The notes beneath the pieces were generated by a model. It made no database searches. It was not told the origin of the DNA and saw nothing but the letters and a program-made list of their open reading frames with translations. A DNA stretch of 9,992 nucleotides from the NCBI RefSeq assembly GCF_937973075.1, contig NZ_CALBWL010000025.1, forward strand, positions 1-9,992, written 5' to 3'. Position numbers and translations under genes: made by a program. Numbering within the stretch: the stretch's first letter is position 1; each line of letters begins with the position of its first letter. Below are positions 1 to 6,580 of the stretch, in pieces. This stretch comes from an uncultured Campylobacter sp. Lineage in GTDB: Bacteria > Campylobacterota > Campylobacteria > Campylobacterales > Campylobacteraceae.

Positions 1-1
1 C

Positions 2-142
2 ACCGCCCGCCCGCACTTTTTTGGATTCGCCCAAAGCTCGCACGTGCAGGTGCGGCTCTTTGCTACGTACGTCCCGCCGAAGCCGTTTGCCTCAAAATAT
101 CAAAAGCCGATGGAAAGCCGAGCGGAGTGGGTAAAAATTTAA
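2..142 (+). CDS. Possible 3' end of an unidentified protein-coding gene (partial)
   Basis: An open frame enters from the left edge and ends at TAA 140-142, giving 46 visible residues that finish in ...RAEWVKI. This frame is preferred because its third positions are mostly G or C, as in the neighbouring genes, and its residue mix looks protein-like (HFFGFAQSSHVQVRLFATYV, then a Pro/Lys-rich tail). I recognise no family. Caution is needed: the other two + frames are also open over most of this GC-rich stretch, to stops at about 132 and 186. If real, the gene converges on dnaX with about 113 bp between the stop codons. Confidence 0.4.
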   Translation, partial: TARPHFFGFAQSSHVQVRLFATYVPPKPFASKYQKPMESRAEWVKI

Positions 143-146
143 AAAG

Positions 147-193
147 CCGAAATTTTAAAATCGTGCAGGTTTGCTTCGTAGCGTAAATTTCGG
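147..193. terminator. Inverted repeat in the convergent spacer, weak terminator candidate
   Basis: CCGAAATTT at 147-155 and AAATTTCGG at 185-193 are perfect 9-bp arms with a 29-nt loop, lying between the stop codons of two convergent frames. CGTGCA (162-167), inside the loop, can also pair with TGCACG (203-208), a pseudoknot-type arrangement. The 14-mer AAATTTTAAAATCG occurs twice in this spacer (150-163 and 212-225). The stem is AT-rich and no T-run follows on either strand, so a terminator role rests mainly on position. Confidence 0.25.
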
Positions 194-255
194 AATTGCT
201 TTTGCACGTTTAAATTTTAAAATCGCACGGAGGCAAATTTAATCCGCAGAAAGCG

Positions 256-2547
256 TTATTCTGTGATTTTAGTGGGCTCGCCGAATAGCCTATTTATCTC
301 GGAGATCAAAATTTCCTTGCCGTCCTGCGCGCCGTTTGCGAGCTCGGCGAGGCCTGCCTTGGCGGCGCGCACGCTCTTACTCGTATCGCGAGGCTTTGCG
401 GCGTAGTTTTGCGGATCGGTGGATCTTAACAGATCATCCTTTTCCTCGCCGTCATCTTCTGCAGAAATTTCGGAATTTTGCAGCTTGGAATTTGAAGTGG
501 AATTTTGTGCATTAGAATTCGCTGCGAAATTTCGCTGTGCAGAATTTTGCGCCGTAGAATCCGCCACGGATTTTTCCAAATTTTGCTGCTTGGAATTTCT
601 TGCCGCATCCGTTTGCGATTTTGCGGCTTGCGCCTCATTTGCGGCGGAATTTATTTGCGGCGCACAGCTCTGCTCGCTCTCTTGGGCGCCGGTTAAATTC
701 CTATGATCTTGCTCGCCCGCTTGCGTAGATTCGGGATTGTCTTGCACGCTGCTAGAGGTGGGGCTTTCAGTAAAATTTTGCGCCGTGGGATTTGCAGGGC
801 TTTGCGAGATCGAATTTGCAGGGCGCGCAGTATCGGCGCCGGATTCGAAAGCCGTGCCTTGCGTAGAATTCGTGCTTTGCGTAGCGGTTGCGCCACGTGC
901 GGAATTCTGATCGCGCTCGCTTTGGGCGGGATCATCGTCGTTTTGCGGCGCGCCTTGTTCAATTTTGATTTTTGCGCCCTCGCCGAAAAACGATTTTAGC
1001 ACGCTATTGATCGCTCGTGAGCCCTTGCGTAGGTACTCTCTGTCCTGCCCCTGCGCGCGCGAGAGCAGATACAGCGTGCCGCGCTCGAACTTTAAAAATT
1101 TCACGCACTTGCTAAATTTCTCGCCCAGATCATAATCACGGTCGTAAATTTTGGCTAAAAAATTCTCGTAAATTTCATTTTGAGCGCCCGTTTTGATGGA
1201 AGAGTTAGAATTTTGCGCCTGCGCCGTTGCGCCCGGTTTGATCTCACTGCTTGTGCCGAGGCTTTGTTTCGCTGCACTGCCAGTACCGGAGTTTACGGGA
1301 TGTTTTGCGCCTGCCGTAAAGCTAGGCACGCCGCTTGTCGCGCTACCCTGCTCGCTCGGTGCAAAAGCCGCGCCGCCCGGCTCGCTATTTGGCGCAAATG
1401 TCGCACTTTGGTTGGAATTCGACCTAAAATTCGGCGCGGAGCTTTGCGCGTTTAAATTCGGCGTCGAAGCGGAAGGATAGCCCTCGCCTTGATCCAGGGA
1501 TCTTCCGACCTCTATGAGCTCGTCGATTTCGCGCAGATTTACCGCCTCCATCATCATAAAAATCATCATAGAGATCGTGTAGGTGTTGTCGGGGCTGATG
1601 GCGAGCATGCTCTTAGCGCCTGCTAAAATGTGGAAAAAGCGCTCGTACATCAGCAGGCTAAATTTAGCGTCGCGGCGCAGGAATTTATCTTTTAAATTTG
1701 CGATCATCTCGTCGATTATCGTCTCGGCGTTGTAGTTTTCGACCTCTTTGATGATCTCGATCGCGCCCGCGCGGTCCTGGCGCAGCACGACGTCTAAAAT
1801 TTCGCCAATTTTAACGGGATCGAGCAAGCCCAGCATATCGGCGATCGCGTGCTGCGTGATGCCTTCGCGGCTAAAGATAATCGCCTGATCGAGGAGCGTG
1901 AGCGTGTCTCGTAGCGAGCCCGAGCCGCTGCGCGCCAAAATTTCGAGCGCGCCCTCTTCGTAAGCGATGTTTTCGGTTTTTAAAATTTGCGCCAGATGCG
2001 CTACGACGGCGCTTTTGGCGATCGGCTTAAAGCGAAAGTGCTGCGTGCGCGATAGCACCGTGACGGGAAGCTTGAGTGGATCGGTAGTCGCAAGGATAAA
2101 TTTTACGTAGCTAGGCGGCTCCTCAAGCGTCTTTAAAAGCGCGTTGGAGGCCTCTTTGGTGAGCATATGCACCTCGTCGATGATGAAAATTTTAAAGCGC
2201 GCGCTTGCGGGATGATACTTCGTCTGCTCGATGAGCTCGCGGATATCGTCTATTTTGCGGTGGCTGGCGGCGTCCATCTCGATGATGTCGATGTGGCGCC
2301 CCTCGTTTGCCATTACGCAGTTATCGCAGATCTCGCACGGCTTGCCGGTAGGGCCTTTATCGCATAAAAGTGCTTTGGCAAAAATCCTAGCCGTCGAGGT
2401 TTTGCCGCTGCCGCGAAGTCCGCTGAAAAGATATGCGTGGCTCAGCCTGCCCGAATCCAGCGCGTGCGCAAGGCTTTTGGCGACGGCGTCTTGACCGATG
2501 AGCTGCTCGAAGCTTTTGGGTCTGTATTTTAAAGCGAGTGCTTGCAA
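256..2547 (-). CDS. dnaX: DNA polymerase III subunit tau/gamma (clamp loader ATPase)
   Basis: DnaX is the ATPase of the replicative clamp loader, which places the beta clamp on primed DNA. From the TTG start the protein is 763 aa. Visible motifs are Walker A GLRGSGKTS (43-51), a Cys4 zinc module C-x8-C-x2-C-x2-C (C62, C71, C74, C77), Walker B FIIDEVHML (121-129), sensor 1 LATTD (152-156), the arginine-finger segment SRT (166-168) and sensor 2 GSLRD (210-214). A helical domain III runs to about 350. A low-complexity linker (about 353-456) follows, then a folded segment (about 457-531), a second linker (about 532-715) rich in Ala/Gln/Asn/Ser, and a terminal LISEINRLFGEPTKITE tail. It is much longer than C. 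jejuni DnaX as I recall it (about 500 aa). The start is TTG 2547-2545, with AAAGGAG 5 nt upstream. An ATG 10 codons further upstream lacks a ribosome site and would lie before the candidate -10 box. The gene is divergent from the lipoprotein gene and apparently monocistronic here. Confidence 0.95.
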   Translation of the reverse strand: MQALALKYRPKSFEQLIGQDAVAKSLAHALDSGRLSHAYLFSGLRGSGKTSTARIFAKALLCDKGPTGKPCEICDNCVMANEGRHIDIIEMDAASHRKIDDIRELIEQTKYHPASARFKIFIIDEVHMLTKEASNALLKTLEEPPSYVKFILATTDPLKLPVTVLSRTQHFRFKPIAKSAVVAHLAQILKTENIAYEEGALEILARSGSGSLRDTLTLLDQAIIFSREGITQHAIADMLGLLDPVKIGEILDVVLRQDRAGAIEIIKEVENYNAETIIDEMIANLKDKFLRRDAKFSLLMYERFFHILAGAKSMLAISPDNTYTISMMIFMMMEAVNLREIDELIEVGRSLDQGEGYPSASTPNLNAQSSAPNFRSNSNQSATFAPNSEPGGAAFAPSEQGSATSGVPSFTAGAKHPVNSGTGSAAKQSLGTSSEIKPGATAQAQNSNSSIKTGAQNEIYENFLAKIYDRDYDLGEKFSKCVKFLKFERGTLYLLSRAQGQDREYLRKGSRAINSVLKSFFGEGAKIKIEQGAPQNDDDPAQSERDQNSARGATATQSTNSTQGTAFESGADTARPANSISQSPANPTAQNFTESPTSSSVQDNPESTQAGEQDHRNLTGAQESEQSCAPQINSAANEAQAAKSQTDAARNSKQQNLEKSVADSTAQNSAQRNFAANSNAQNSTSNSKLQNSEISAEDDGEEKDDLLRSTDPQNYAAKPRDTSKSVRAAKAGLAELANGAQDGKEILISEINRLFGEPTKITE
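1156..1162 (-). other. Candidate -1 frameshift heptamer T TTT TTA inside dnaX
   Basis: On the coding strand, codons 462-464 read AAT TTT TTA. The X XXY YYZ heptamer T TTT TTA is therefore in the zero frame needed for tandem -1 slippage. After a slip the ribosome would read AGC CAA AAT TTA CGA CCG TGA, stopping at 1138-1136. That gives a product of about 470 aa containing the ATPase, zinc module, domain III and first linker but lacking the C-terminal segment. This parallels the E. coli gamma subunit, which arises by frameshifting on a different heptamer (A AAA AAG). I see no strong downstream hairpin and no clear upstream Shine-Dalgarno-like stimulator, so chance occurrence in A/T-rich coding DNA is a serious alternative. 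Confidence 0.3.
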
Positions 2548-2552
2548 AATTT

Positions 2553-2559
2553 CTCCTTT
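2553..2559 (-). promoter_or_regulatory. dnaX ribosome binding site fixing a TTG start
   Basis: AAAGGAG on the - strand lies 5 nt before TTG 2547-2545. The conserved DnaX N-terminus (ALKYRPKSFEQLIGQ) begins directly after this codon, so the site decides the start in favour of TTG over the upstream ATG at 2577-2575. Confidence 0.8.
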
Positions 2560-2568
2560 GATCTTACA

Positions 2569-2574
2569 ATGATA
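2569..2574 (-). promoter_or_regulatory. Candidate dnaX -10 box
   Basis: TATCAT on the - strand (2574 down to 2569) follows an A/T-rich run including a T-tract, as in Campylobacter sigma-70 promoters, which often lack a -35 box. Transcription would begin near 2562, leaving a leader of roughly 15 nt that just holds the ribosome site. The match is imperfect and its TG dinucleotide abuts the box instead of standing one base away. Confidence 0.35.
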
Positions 2575-2602
2575 CAAAAAAATCTATAAATTTTAAATTT
2601 AG

Positions 2603-2611
2603 TGCTACAAT
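2603..2611 (+). promoter_or_regulatory. Extended -10 promoter for the lipoprotein gene
   Basis: TGCTACAAT (TG 2603-2604, TACAAT 2606-2611) matches the extended TGnTAtAAT -10 form. It is preceded by A/T-rich phased sequence at 2574-2601 typical of Campylobacter sigma-70 promoters. Predicted transcription starts near 2618, 22 nt before the chosen ATG at 2640. The in-frame ATG at 2610 overlaps the -10 box and so cannot be the start of this transcript. Confidence 0.6.
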
Positions 2612-2639
2612 GCGCCCGAATTTCAGAAAAAGGATCGAA

Positions 2640-3188
2640 ATGAAAAAATTTTTAATCGGCGTATTCGCGCTATTTTTTGTCGCCTGCTCGCAAACCAGCA
2701 GCGTCATCAGCCTAAATCCATATCTCTCTAAGGCCGATCAGACCGTAAGTGGCAAGTCGGTAAATATCAACGCGATCAACGATCAGCGCGAAAATCAGAT
2801 GGTAATCGCCGTTATAAACGACAACGACGGCAAATTGGTCGATGAAGTGCTTTTAAAAAACAATCTCTCGGCGTGGTTCGATAAGGCTTTGCGCGCGGAG
2901 CTTGAGGCTCGCGGCGTAAGGATAGATCCGGCAAGCCCGAATATCGTAACCGTAAATATTAGAAGTATCTCGGCGGCGATCAACGGCTACTCTAAAGAAA
3001 ATATGAGTGCAAGAGGCGAGATCGCGATTTCTATCGTGCAGGGCAACAAAACTACGACCAAGCGCGTTTCGCAGGATCAGAGCCAATTTACCGCGCTTCG
3101 CACGGCTAGATCGCTTAATCCTTTTGTGCAAAGCTTGCTTGGCGACATCGTCAAAAAATCCGCCGATCAAATCATCTTGACGCTTTAG
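2640..3188 (+). CDS. YajG-like outer-membrane lipoprotein
   Basis: This is a 182-aa lipoprotein precursor. The N-terminus has two Lys, a hydrophobic stretch and a lipobox F-V-A-C with the lipidated Cys at residue 16. The following Ser, by the E. coli +2 rule, favours the outer membrane. The mature part resembles the YajG/Lipoprotein_16 family: an early SVNINAINDQREN segment like the VSINGADQRTDQ region of E. coli YajG, then a helix-rich LSAWFDKALRAELEARGVRI segment and a beta-rich end. The family has no firmly established function. The start is ATG 2640, with AAAAGGA 5 nt upstream. A 10-codon longer in-frame start at 2610 is rejected because it overlaps the -10 box and would disturb the signal peptide. 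The next gene begins on the base after this stop codon, suggesting a two-gene transcript that may read on into gyrA. Confidence 0.85.
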   Translation: MKKFLIGVFALFFVACSQTSSVISLNPYLSKADQTVSGKSVNINAINDQRENQMVIAVINDNDGKLVDEVLLKNNLSAWFDKALRAELEARGVRIDPASPNIVTVNIRSISAAINGYSKENMSARGEIAISIVQGNKTTTKRVSQDQSQFTALRTARSLNPFVQSLLGDIVKKSADQIILTL

Positions 3189-3806
3189 ATGCGCTGCGTA
3201 AATTGCGGCGCGTTTAGCCTGCGCACGATCTGCGCCGCCTGCGCCGCAAATTTAGCCGAATGCCGCCTAAGTATGCGGCAGGTGGAGGGCTTTAGCGTGT
3301 TTTATTACTACGGCTACTCCGAAATTCGAGAGCTTATACTTTCTAAACATCACGAGTATGGCGCTGCGGTACTTGCGCGCATAGCCTCTTTAAGCTTAGC
3401 GAAATTCCCGCTTCATCTGCAGCGCGAAATTTCTGCAAATCCGCAAAATTACGAAACGTTTAAAACGGGCGGAATTTTTAAATTTAACGCCGTGCCGCTG
3501 GATGATGACGCACGCAGTGGCTATTCGCACACGGCGATCTTAGCTCGCGCGCTAAAAAGCGAGCTTGTGGGGCCTAAATTTCACTGCTTGCGCGCGCAAA
3601 ATCGCGTCAAATACACCGGGCAGAGTTTGGAATTTCGCCTAAAACACAAGCGAAATTTTAAAATTTTAACCCCGCCGCAATTCCCCGTGATCCTAGTAGA
3701 CGACATCATCACCTCGGGCCTTAGCATGCTGCAAGCGCGCGAGAGCTTGATCGATGGCGGCTTTATGCCCGTGTGCGGCTTGGTTTTAGCTAATGCAAAA
3801 GAATAA
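3189..3806 (+). CDS. ComF-family phosphoribosyltransferase-like protein
   Basis: This is a 205-aa protein of the ComF/GntX type, small cytoplasmic proteins linked to DNA uptake in other bacteria. A Cys4 zinc-knuckle motif opens the protein (C3-x2-C6 and C15-x2-C18). A central segment with an Arg-Ser-Gly-Tyr-Ser-His core followed by AILARAL (109-122) matches the family's RGFNQ...LA motif. The PRPP-binding loop VILVDDIITSG lies at 167-177. The acidic pair D171-D172 and the T175-S176-G177 turn are intact, so ligand binding is plausible. ATG 3189 directly follows the lipoprotein stop TAG and I see no good Shine-Dalgarno sequence before it, so translation is probably coupled. A homologue sits just upstream of gyrA in C. 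jejuni as I recall (Cj1028c), so this neighbourhood is conserved. A competence role is inferred, not shown. Confidence 0.85.
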   Translation: MRCVNCGAFSLRTICAACAANLAECRLSMRQVEGFSVFYYYGYSEIRELILSKHHEYGAAVLARIASLSLAKFPLHLQREISANPQNYETFKTGGIFKFNAVPLDDDARSGYSHTAILARALKSELVGPKFHCLRAQNRVKYTGQSLEFRLKHKRNFKILTPPQFPVILVDDIITSGLSMLQARESLIDGGFMPVCGLVLANAKE

Positions 3807-3811
3807 TTCGC

Positions 3812-3817
3812 TATAAT
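3812..3817 (+). promoter_or_regulatory. gyrA -10 box
   Basis: A perfect TATAAT lies in the 38-bp gap after the phosphoribosyltransferase stop codon, 28 nt before the gyrA ATG. No convincing -35 box is visible (17 nt upstream reads GCTAAT), which is usual for Campylobacter. gyrA could thus be transcribed from here as well as by read-through. Confidence 0.6.
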
Positions 3818-3844
3818 CGCGCTTTAAAATTTAAAAGGATATTT

Positions 3845-6580
3845 ATGCAATCAAATATGTTTGAAAATCAGGAGATCATCGATATCGACGTCGAAGAATC
3901 GATCAAGACGAGCTATCTTGATTACTCGATGAGCGTTATCATCGGTCGCGCGCTACCGGATGCCAGAGACGGTCTAAAGCCGGTGCATAGGCGAATTTTA
4001 TATGCGATGAACGATCTTGGCGTGGGCTCTCGCCAGCCTTACAAAAAATCCGCCCGTATCGTAGGCGACGTCATCGGTAAATACCATCCGCACGGCGATA
4101 CCGCCGTTTACGATGCACTCGTGCGAATGGCGCAGAGCTTTTCGATGAGAATCCCTTCCGTCGATGGGCAAGGTAACTTCGGATCGATCGACGGTGACGG
4201 AGCGGCGGCGATGAGGTACACCGAAGCGCGTATGACGCCGCTAGCCGAGGAGCTTTTAAAAGACCTGGATAAAGAGACGGTCGATTTTGTACCGAACTAC
4301 GATGAGAGCCTAAACGAGCCCGACGTATTGCCTGCGCGCGTGCCGAATTTGCTGCTTAATGGCTCAAGTGGAATCGCCGTGGGAATGGCGACGAATATCC
4401 CGCCGCACAGCCTAGATGAGCTTGTAGGCGGTCTTTTGATACTGCTTGAGAATAAAAACGCAAGCCTAGAAGAGATCATGGGCGAGATCAAGGGCCCCGA
4501 TTTTCCGACCGGCGGCATAATCTACGGCAAAAAAGGGATCATCGAGGCGTATAAAACGGGCAGAGGGCGCGTTAAAATTCGCGCTAAAACCCATATCGAA
4601 AAAAAATCAAATAAAGACGTCATCGTAATCGACGAGCTGCCGTATCAGACCAATAAGGCGCGCTTGATCGAGCAAATCGCAGATCTCGTAAAAGAAAAAC
4701 AGATCGAGGGCATCTCCGAGGTGCGCGACGAGAGCGATCGCGACGGAATTCGCGTAGTAATCGAGCTTAAGCGCGACGCGATGAGCGAGATCGTGCTGAA
4801 TAATCTATTTAAGCAAACCACGATGGAGGCGACCTTCGGCGTGATAATGCTCGCAATCGACGGCAAGGAGCCGAAGATTTTCACGCTGATAGAGCTTTTG
4901 AAACTGTTTTTGAACCACAGAAAAACCGTCATCATCCGCCGCACAATTTTTGAGCTTCAAAAAGCGCGCGCTAGAGCGCATATCTTGGAGGGCTTAAAGA
5001 TCGCGCTAGATAATATCGACGAAGTGATCGATGTGATTAGAAATTCCGCCGATACCAACGTCGCGCGCGAAAATTTAATGAGCAGATTCGGACTTAGCGA
5101 GGCGCAATCGGGCGCGATTTTGGATATGAGGCTAAGCCGCTTAACGGGACTTGAGCGTGAAAAGATCGAGGAGGAGCTAAAAGAAATTTTAGCCGAGATA
5201 AAGCGGCTTGATGCGATCCTAAAGAGCGAGGAGCTGATCGAGGGGATCATTAAAGATGAGCTTTTGGAGATCAAAGATAAATTTAAATGCCCGCGCATCA
5301 CCGAAATCGTCGATGACTACGAGGATATCTACATCGAAGATTTAATCGCGAATGAAAATATGGTCGTTACGATCACTCATCGCGGCTACATTAAGCGCGT
5401 GCCTAGTAAGACTTACGAGAAGCAAAAGCGCGGCGGCAAGGGGCGCGTGGCGGTTACGACATACGACGATGACTTCATCGAGAGCTTTTTTACGTCCAAT
5501 ACCCACGACACGCTTATGTTTATCACCGACCGCGGGCAGCTTTACTGGCTTAAGGTTTATAAAATCCCGGAGGGCTCGCGCACTGCAAAGGGCAAGGCGG
5601 TAGTAAATTTAATCCAGCTCGGCGCGGACGAAAAGATCATGGCGATCATCCCTACGACCGATTTTGATCCGAGCAAGTCGCTCGTATTTTTTACTCGCAA
5701 CGGCATCGTAAAACGCACGAATTTAAGCGAGTTTAAAAATATCCGCTCACTCGGCATCCGCGCTATTAGCCTAGATGAGGACGATACGCTGGTGACTGCG
5801 CTCATCGCTCCAAACAGCGCCGAGGAGATGCAAAATTACAAAGGAGGCGCTCTAAGCGGCGACGATCTGGACGACGGCGAGGCCGAGGAAATTCTAGAGC
5901 AGACCGAGCAGGATATTTTAGAAGGAAGCGAGAATGAAATTTCGGATGAGATTTCGGACGCACAAGAGGGCGAGCCGCAAAGCGCCAACGAAAATATGCT
6001 CTTCATCGCTACGAAAAAGGGAATGTGCCTTAAATTTAATCTAAATAAAATTCGCCAGATGGGGCGCATCGCTCGCGGCGTCAAGGGTATTAAATTTAAA
6101 GAAAAAGGCGACGAGGTCATCGGCGCCGCGTTTATTCTAAGCGACATGCAAGAAATTTTAAGCGTGAGCCAAAAGGGTATCGGCAAGCGCACCACTGCAA
6201 GCGAGTATCGCCTCACAAACCGCGGCGGCAAGGGCGTCATCTGCATGAAGCTCACCAACCGCACGGGCGAGCTCATCGGCGTCGTGATGGTCGATGAGGA
6301 GATGGATCTCATGGCGCTAACCACCAGCGGCAAGATGATCCGCGTCGATATGCAAAGCATCCGCAAAGCGGGCCGCAACACCAGCGGCGTCATCGTCGTA
6401 AATGTCGAGGGCGACGACGTCGTGAGTATCGCGACCTGCCCGAAAGCCGAGGAGGGCGACGAGGGCGAAGCGGACGAGCTTGCGCAGGATGAAAATTTAT
6501 TAAATTCAAATTTAGATAGCAAAGATTCGCAGAGCGACGGCCCTGGCGATGAAATTTTAAAAGGAGGAGAGGATGAGTAG
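3845..6580 (+). CDS. gyrA: DNA gyrase subunit A
   Basis: GyrA is the DNA-breaking and rejoining subunit of the A2B2 gyrase that introduces negative supercoils using ATP. At 911 aa it is longer than E. coli GyrA (875) and C. jejuni GyrA (about 863). The N-terminal half shows SYLDYSMSVIIGRALPDARD (23-42), the quinolone region HPHGDTAVYD (81-90) and the active-site Tyr125 in AAMRYTE. Thr86 and Asp90 are the residues found in quinolone-susceptible C. jejuni. The tower and coiled-coil region spans about 340-495. The C-terminal beta-pinwheel begins near 500 and carries the GyrA box QKRGGKG (527-533), with a second NRGGKG-like turn at 792-797. The extra length is an acidic insertion at about 657-716, between pinwheel blades, plus an acidic tail (866-911). 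The start is ATG 3845, with AAGGA 5 nt upstream. The last codons carry the asd ribosome site, and the two genes overlap by 8 nt. Confidence 0.97.
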   Translation: MQSNMFENQEIIDIDVEESIKTSYLDYSMSVIIGRALPDARDGLKPVHRRILYAMNDLGVGSRQPYKKSARIVGDVIGKYHPHGDTAVYDALVRMAQSFSMRIPSVDGQGNFGSIDGDGAAAMRYTEARMTPLAEELLKDLDKETVDFVPNYDESLNEPDVLPARVPNLLLNGSSGIAVGMATNIPPHSLDELVGGLLILLENKNASLEEIMGEIKGPDFPTGGIIYGKKGIIEAYKTGRGRVKIRAKTHIEKKSNKDVIVIDELPYQTNKARLIEQIADLVKEKQIEGISEVRDESDRDGIRVVIELKRDAMSEIVLNNLFKQTTMEATFGVIMLAIDGKEPKIFTLIELLKLFLNHRKTVIIRRTIFELQKARARAHILEGLKIALDNIDEVIDVIRNSADTNVARENLMSRFGLSEAQSGAILDMRLSRLTGLEREKIEEELKEILAEIKRLDAILKSEELIEGIIKDELLEIKDKFKCPRITEIVDDYEDIYIEDLIANENMVVTITHRGYIKRVPSKTYEKQKRGGKGRVAVTTYDDDFIESFFTSNTHDTLMFITDRGQLYWLKVYKIPEGSRTAKGKAVVNLIQLGADEKIMAIIPTTDFDPSKSLVFFTRNGIVKRTNLSEFKNIRSLGIRAISLDEDDTLVTALIAPNSAEEMQNYKGGALSGDDLDDGEAEEILEQTEQDILEGSENEISDEISDAQEGEPQSANENMLFIATKKGMCLKFNLNKIRQMGRIARGVKGIKFKEKGDEVIGAAFILSDMQEILSVSQKGIGKRTTASEYRLTNRGGKGVICMKLTNRTGELIGVVMVDEEMDLMALTTSGKMIRVDMQSIRKAGRNTSGVIVVNVEGDDVVSIATCPKAEEGDEGEADELAQDENLLNSNLDSKDSQSDGPGDEILKGGEDE
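6562..6567 (+). promoter_or_regulatory. asd ribosome binding site inside the gyrA 3' end
   Basis: AGGAGG, within AAAAGGAGGAGAGG, lies 5 nt before the asd ATG (6573) and at the same time encodes the Lys-Gly-Gly of the gyrA tail. With the ATGAGTAG start/stop overlap, this indicates translational coupling of asd to gyrA. Confidence 0.8.

Noticed and set aside
1..186. Frame-1 reading to a stop at 184-186 as the left-edge gene
   Set aside because: It is also open, but its Arg/Ala/Lys/Cys-rich composition and run into AAATTT spacer sequence make it less gene-like than the frame ending at 142.
419..1480. Several + strand open frames of 63-98 codons opposite the dnaX linkers
   Set aside because: They are rich in Cys, Arg, Phe and Ala from reverse reading of Gln/Asn/Ser/Ala codons, have no ribosome sites, and overlap the certain dnaX frame.
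2548..2577. ATG-initiated, 10-codon longer dnaX start
   Set aside because: The peptide MYHCKIKGEI is read from the ribosome-site sequence itself, the ATG has no ribosome site, and it lies upstream of the candidate -10 box. TTG 2547 fits the conserved N-terminus.
2610..2639. Longer start for the lipoprotein gene
   Set aside because: The ATG overlaps the TACAAT -10 box, and the extra residues MRPNFRKRIE would be unusual ahead of a lipoprotein signal peptide. ATG 2640 has a proper ribosome site.
5836..6522. 228-codon open frame antisense to gyrA
   Set aside because: It is Ser/Pro/Leu/Arg-rich, lies wholly opposite the well-conserved GyrA C-terminal domain and shows no motif. It is a shadow of the sense codon pattern.
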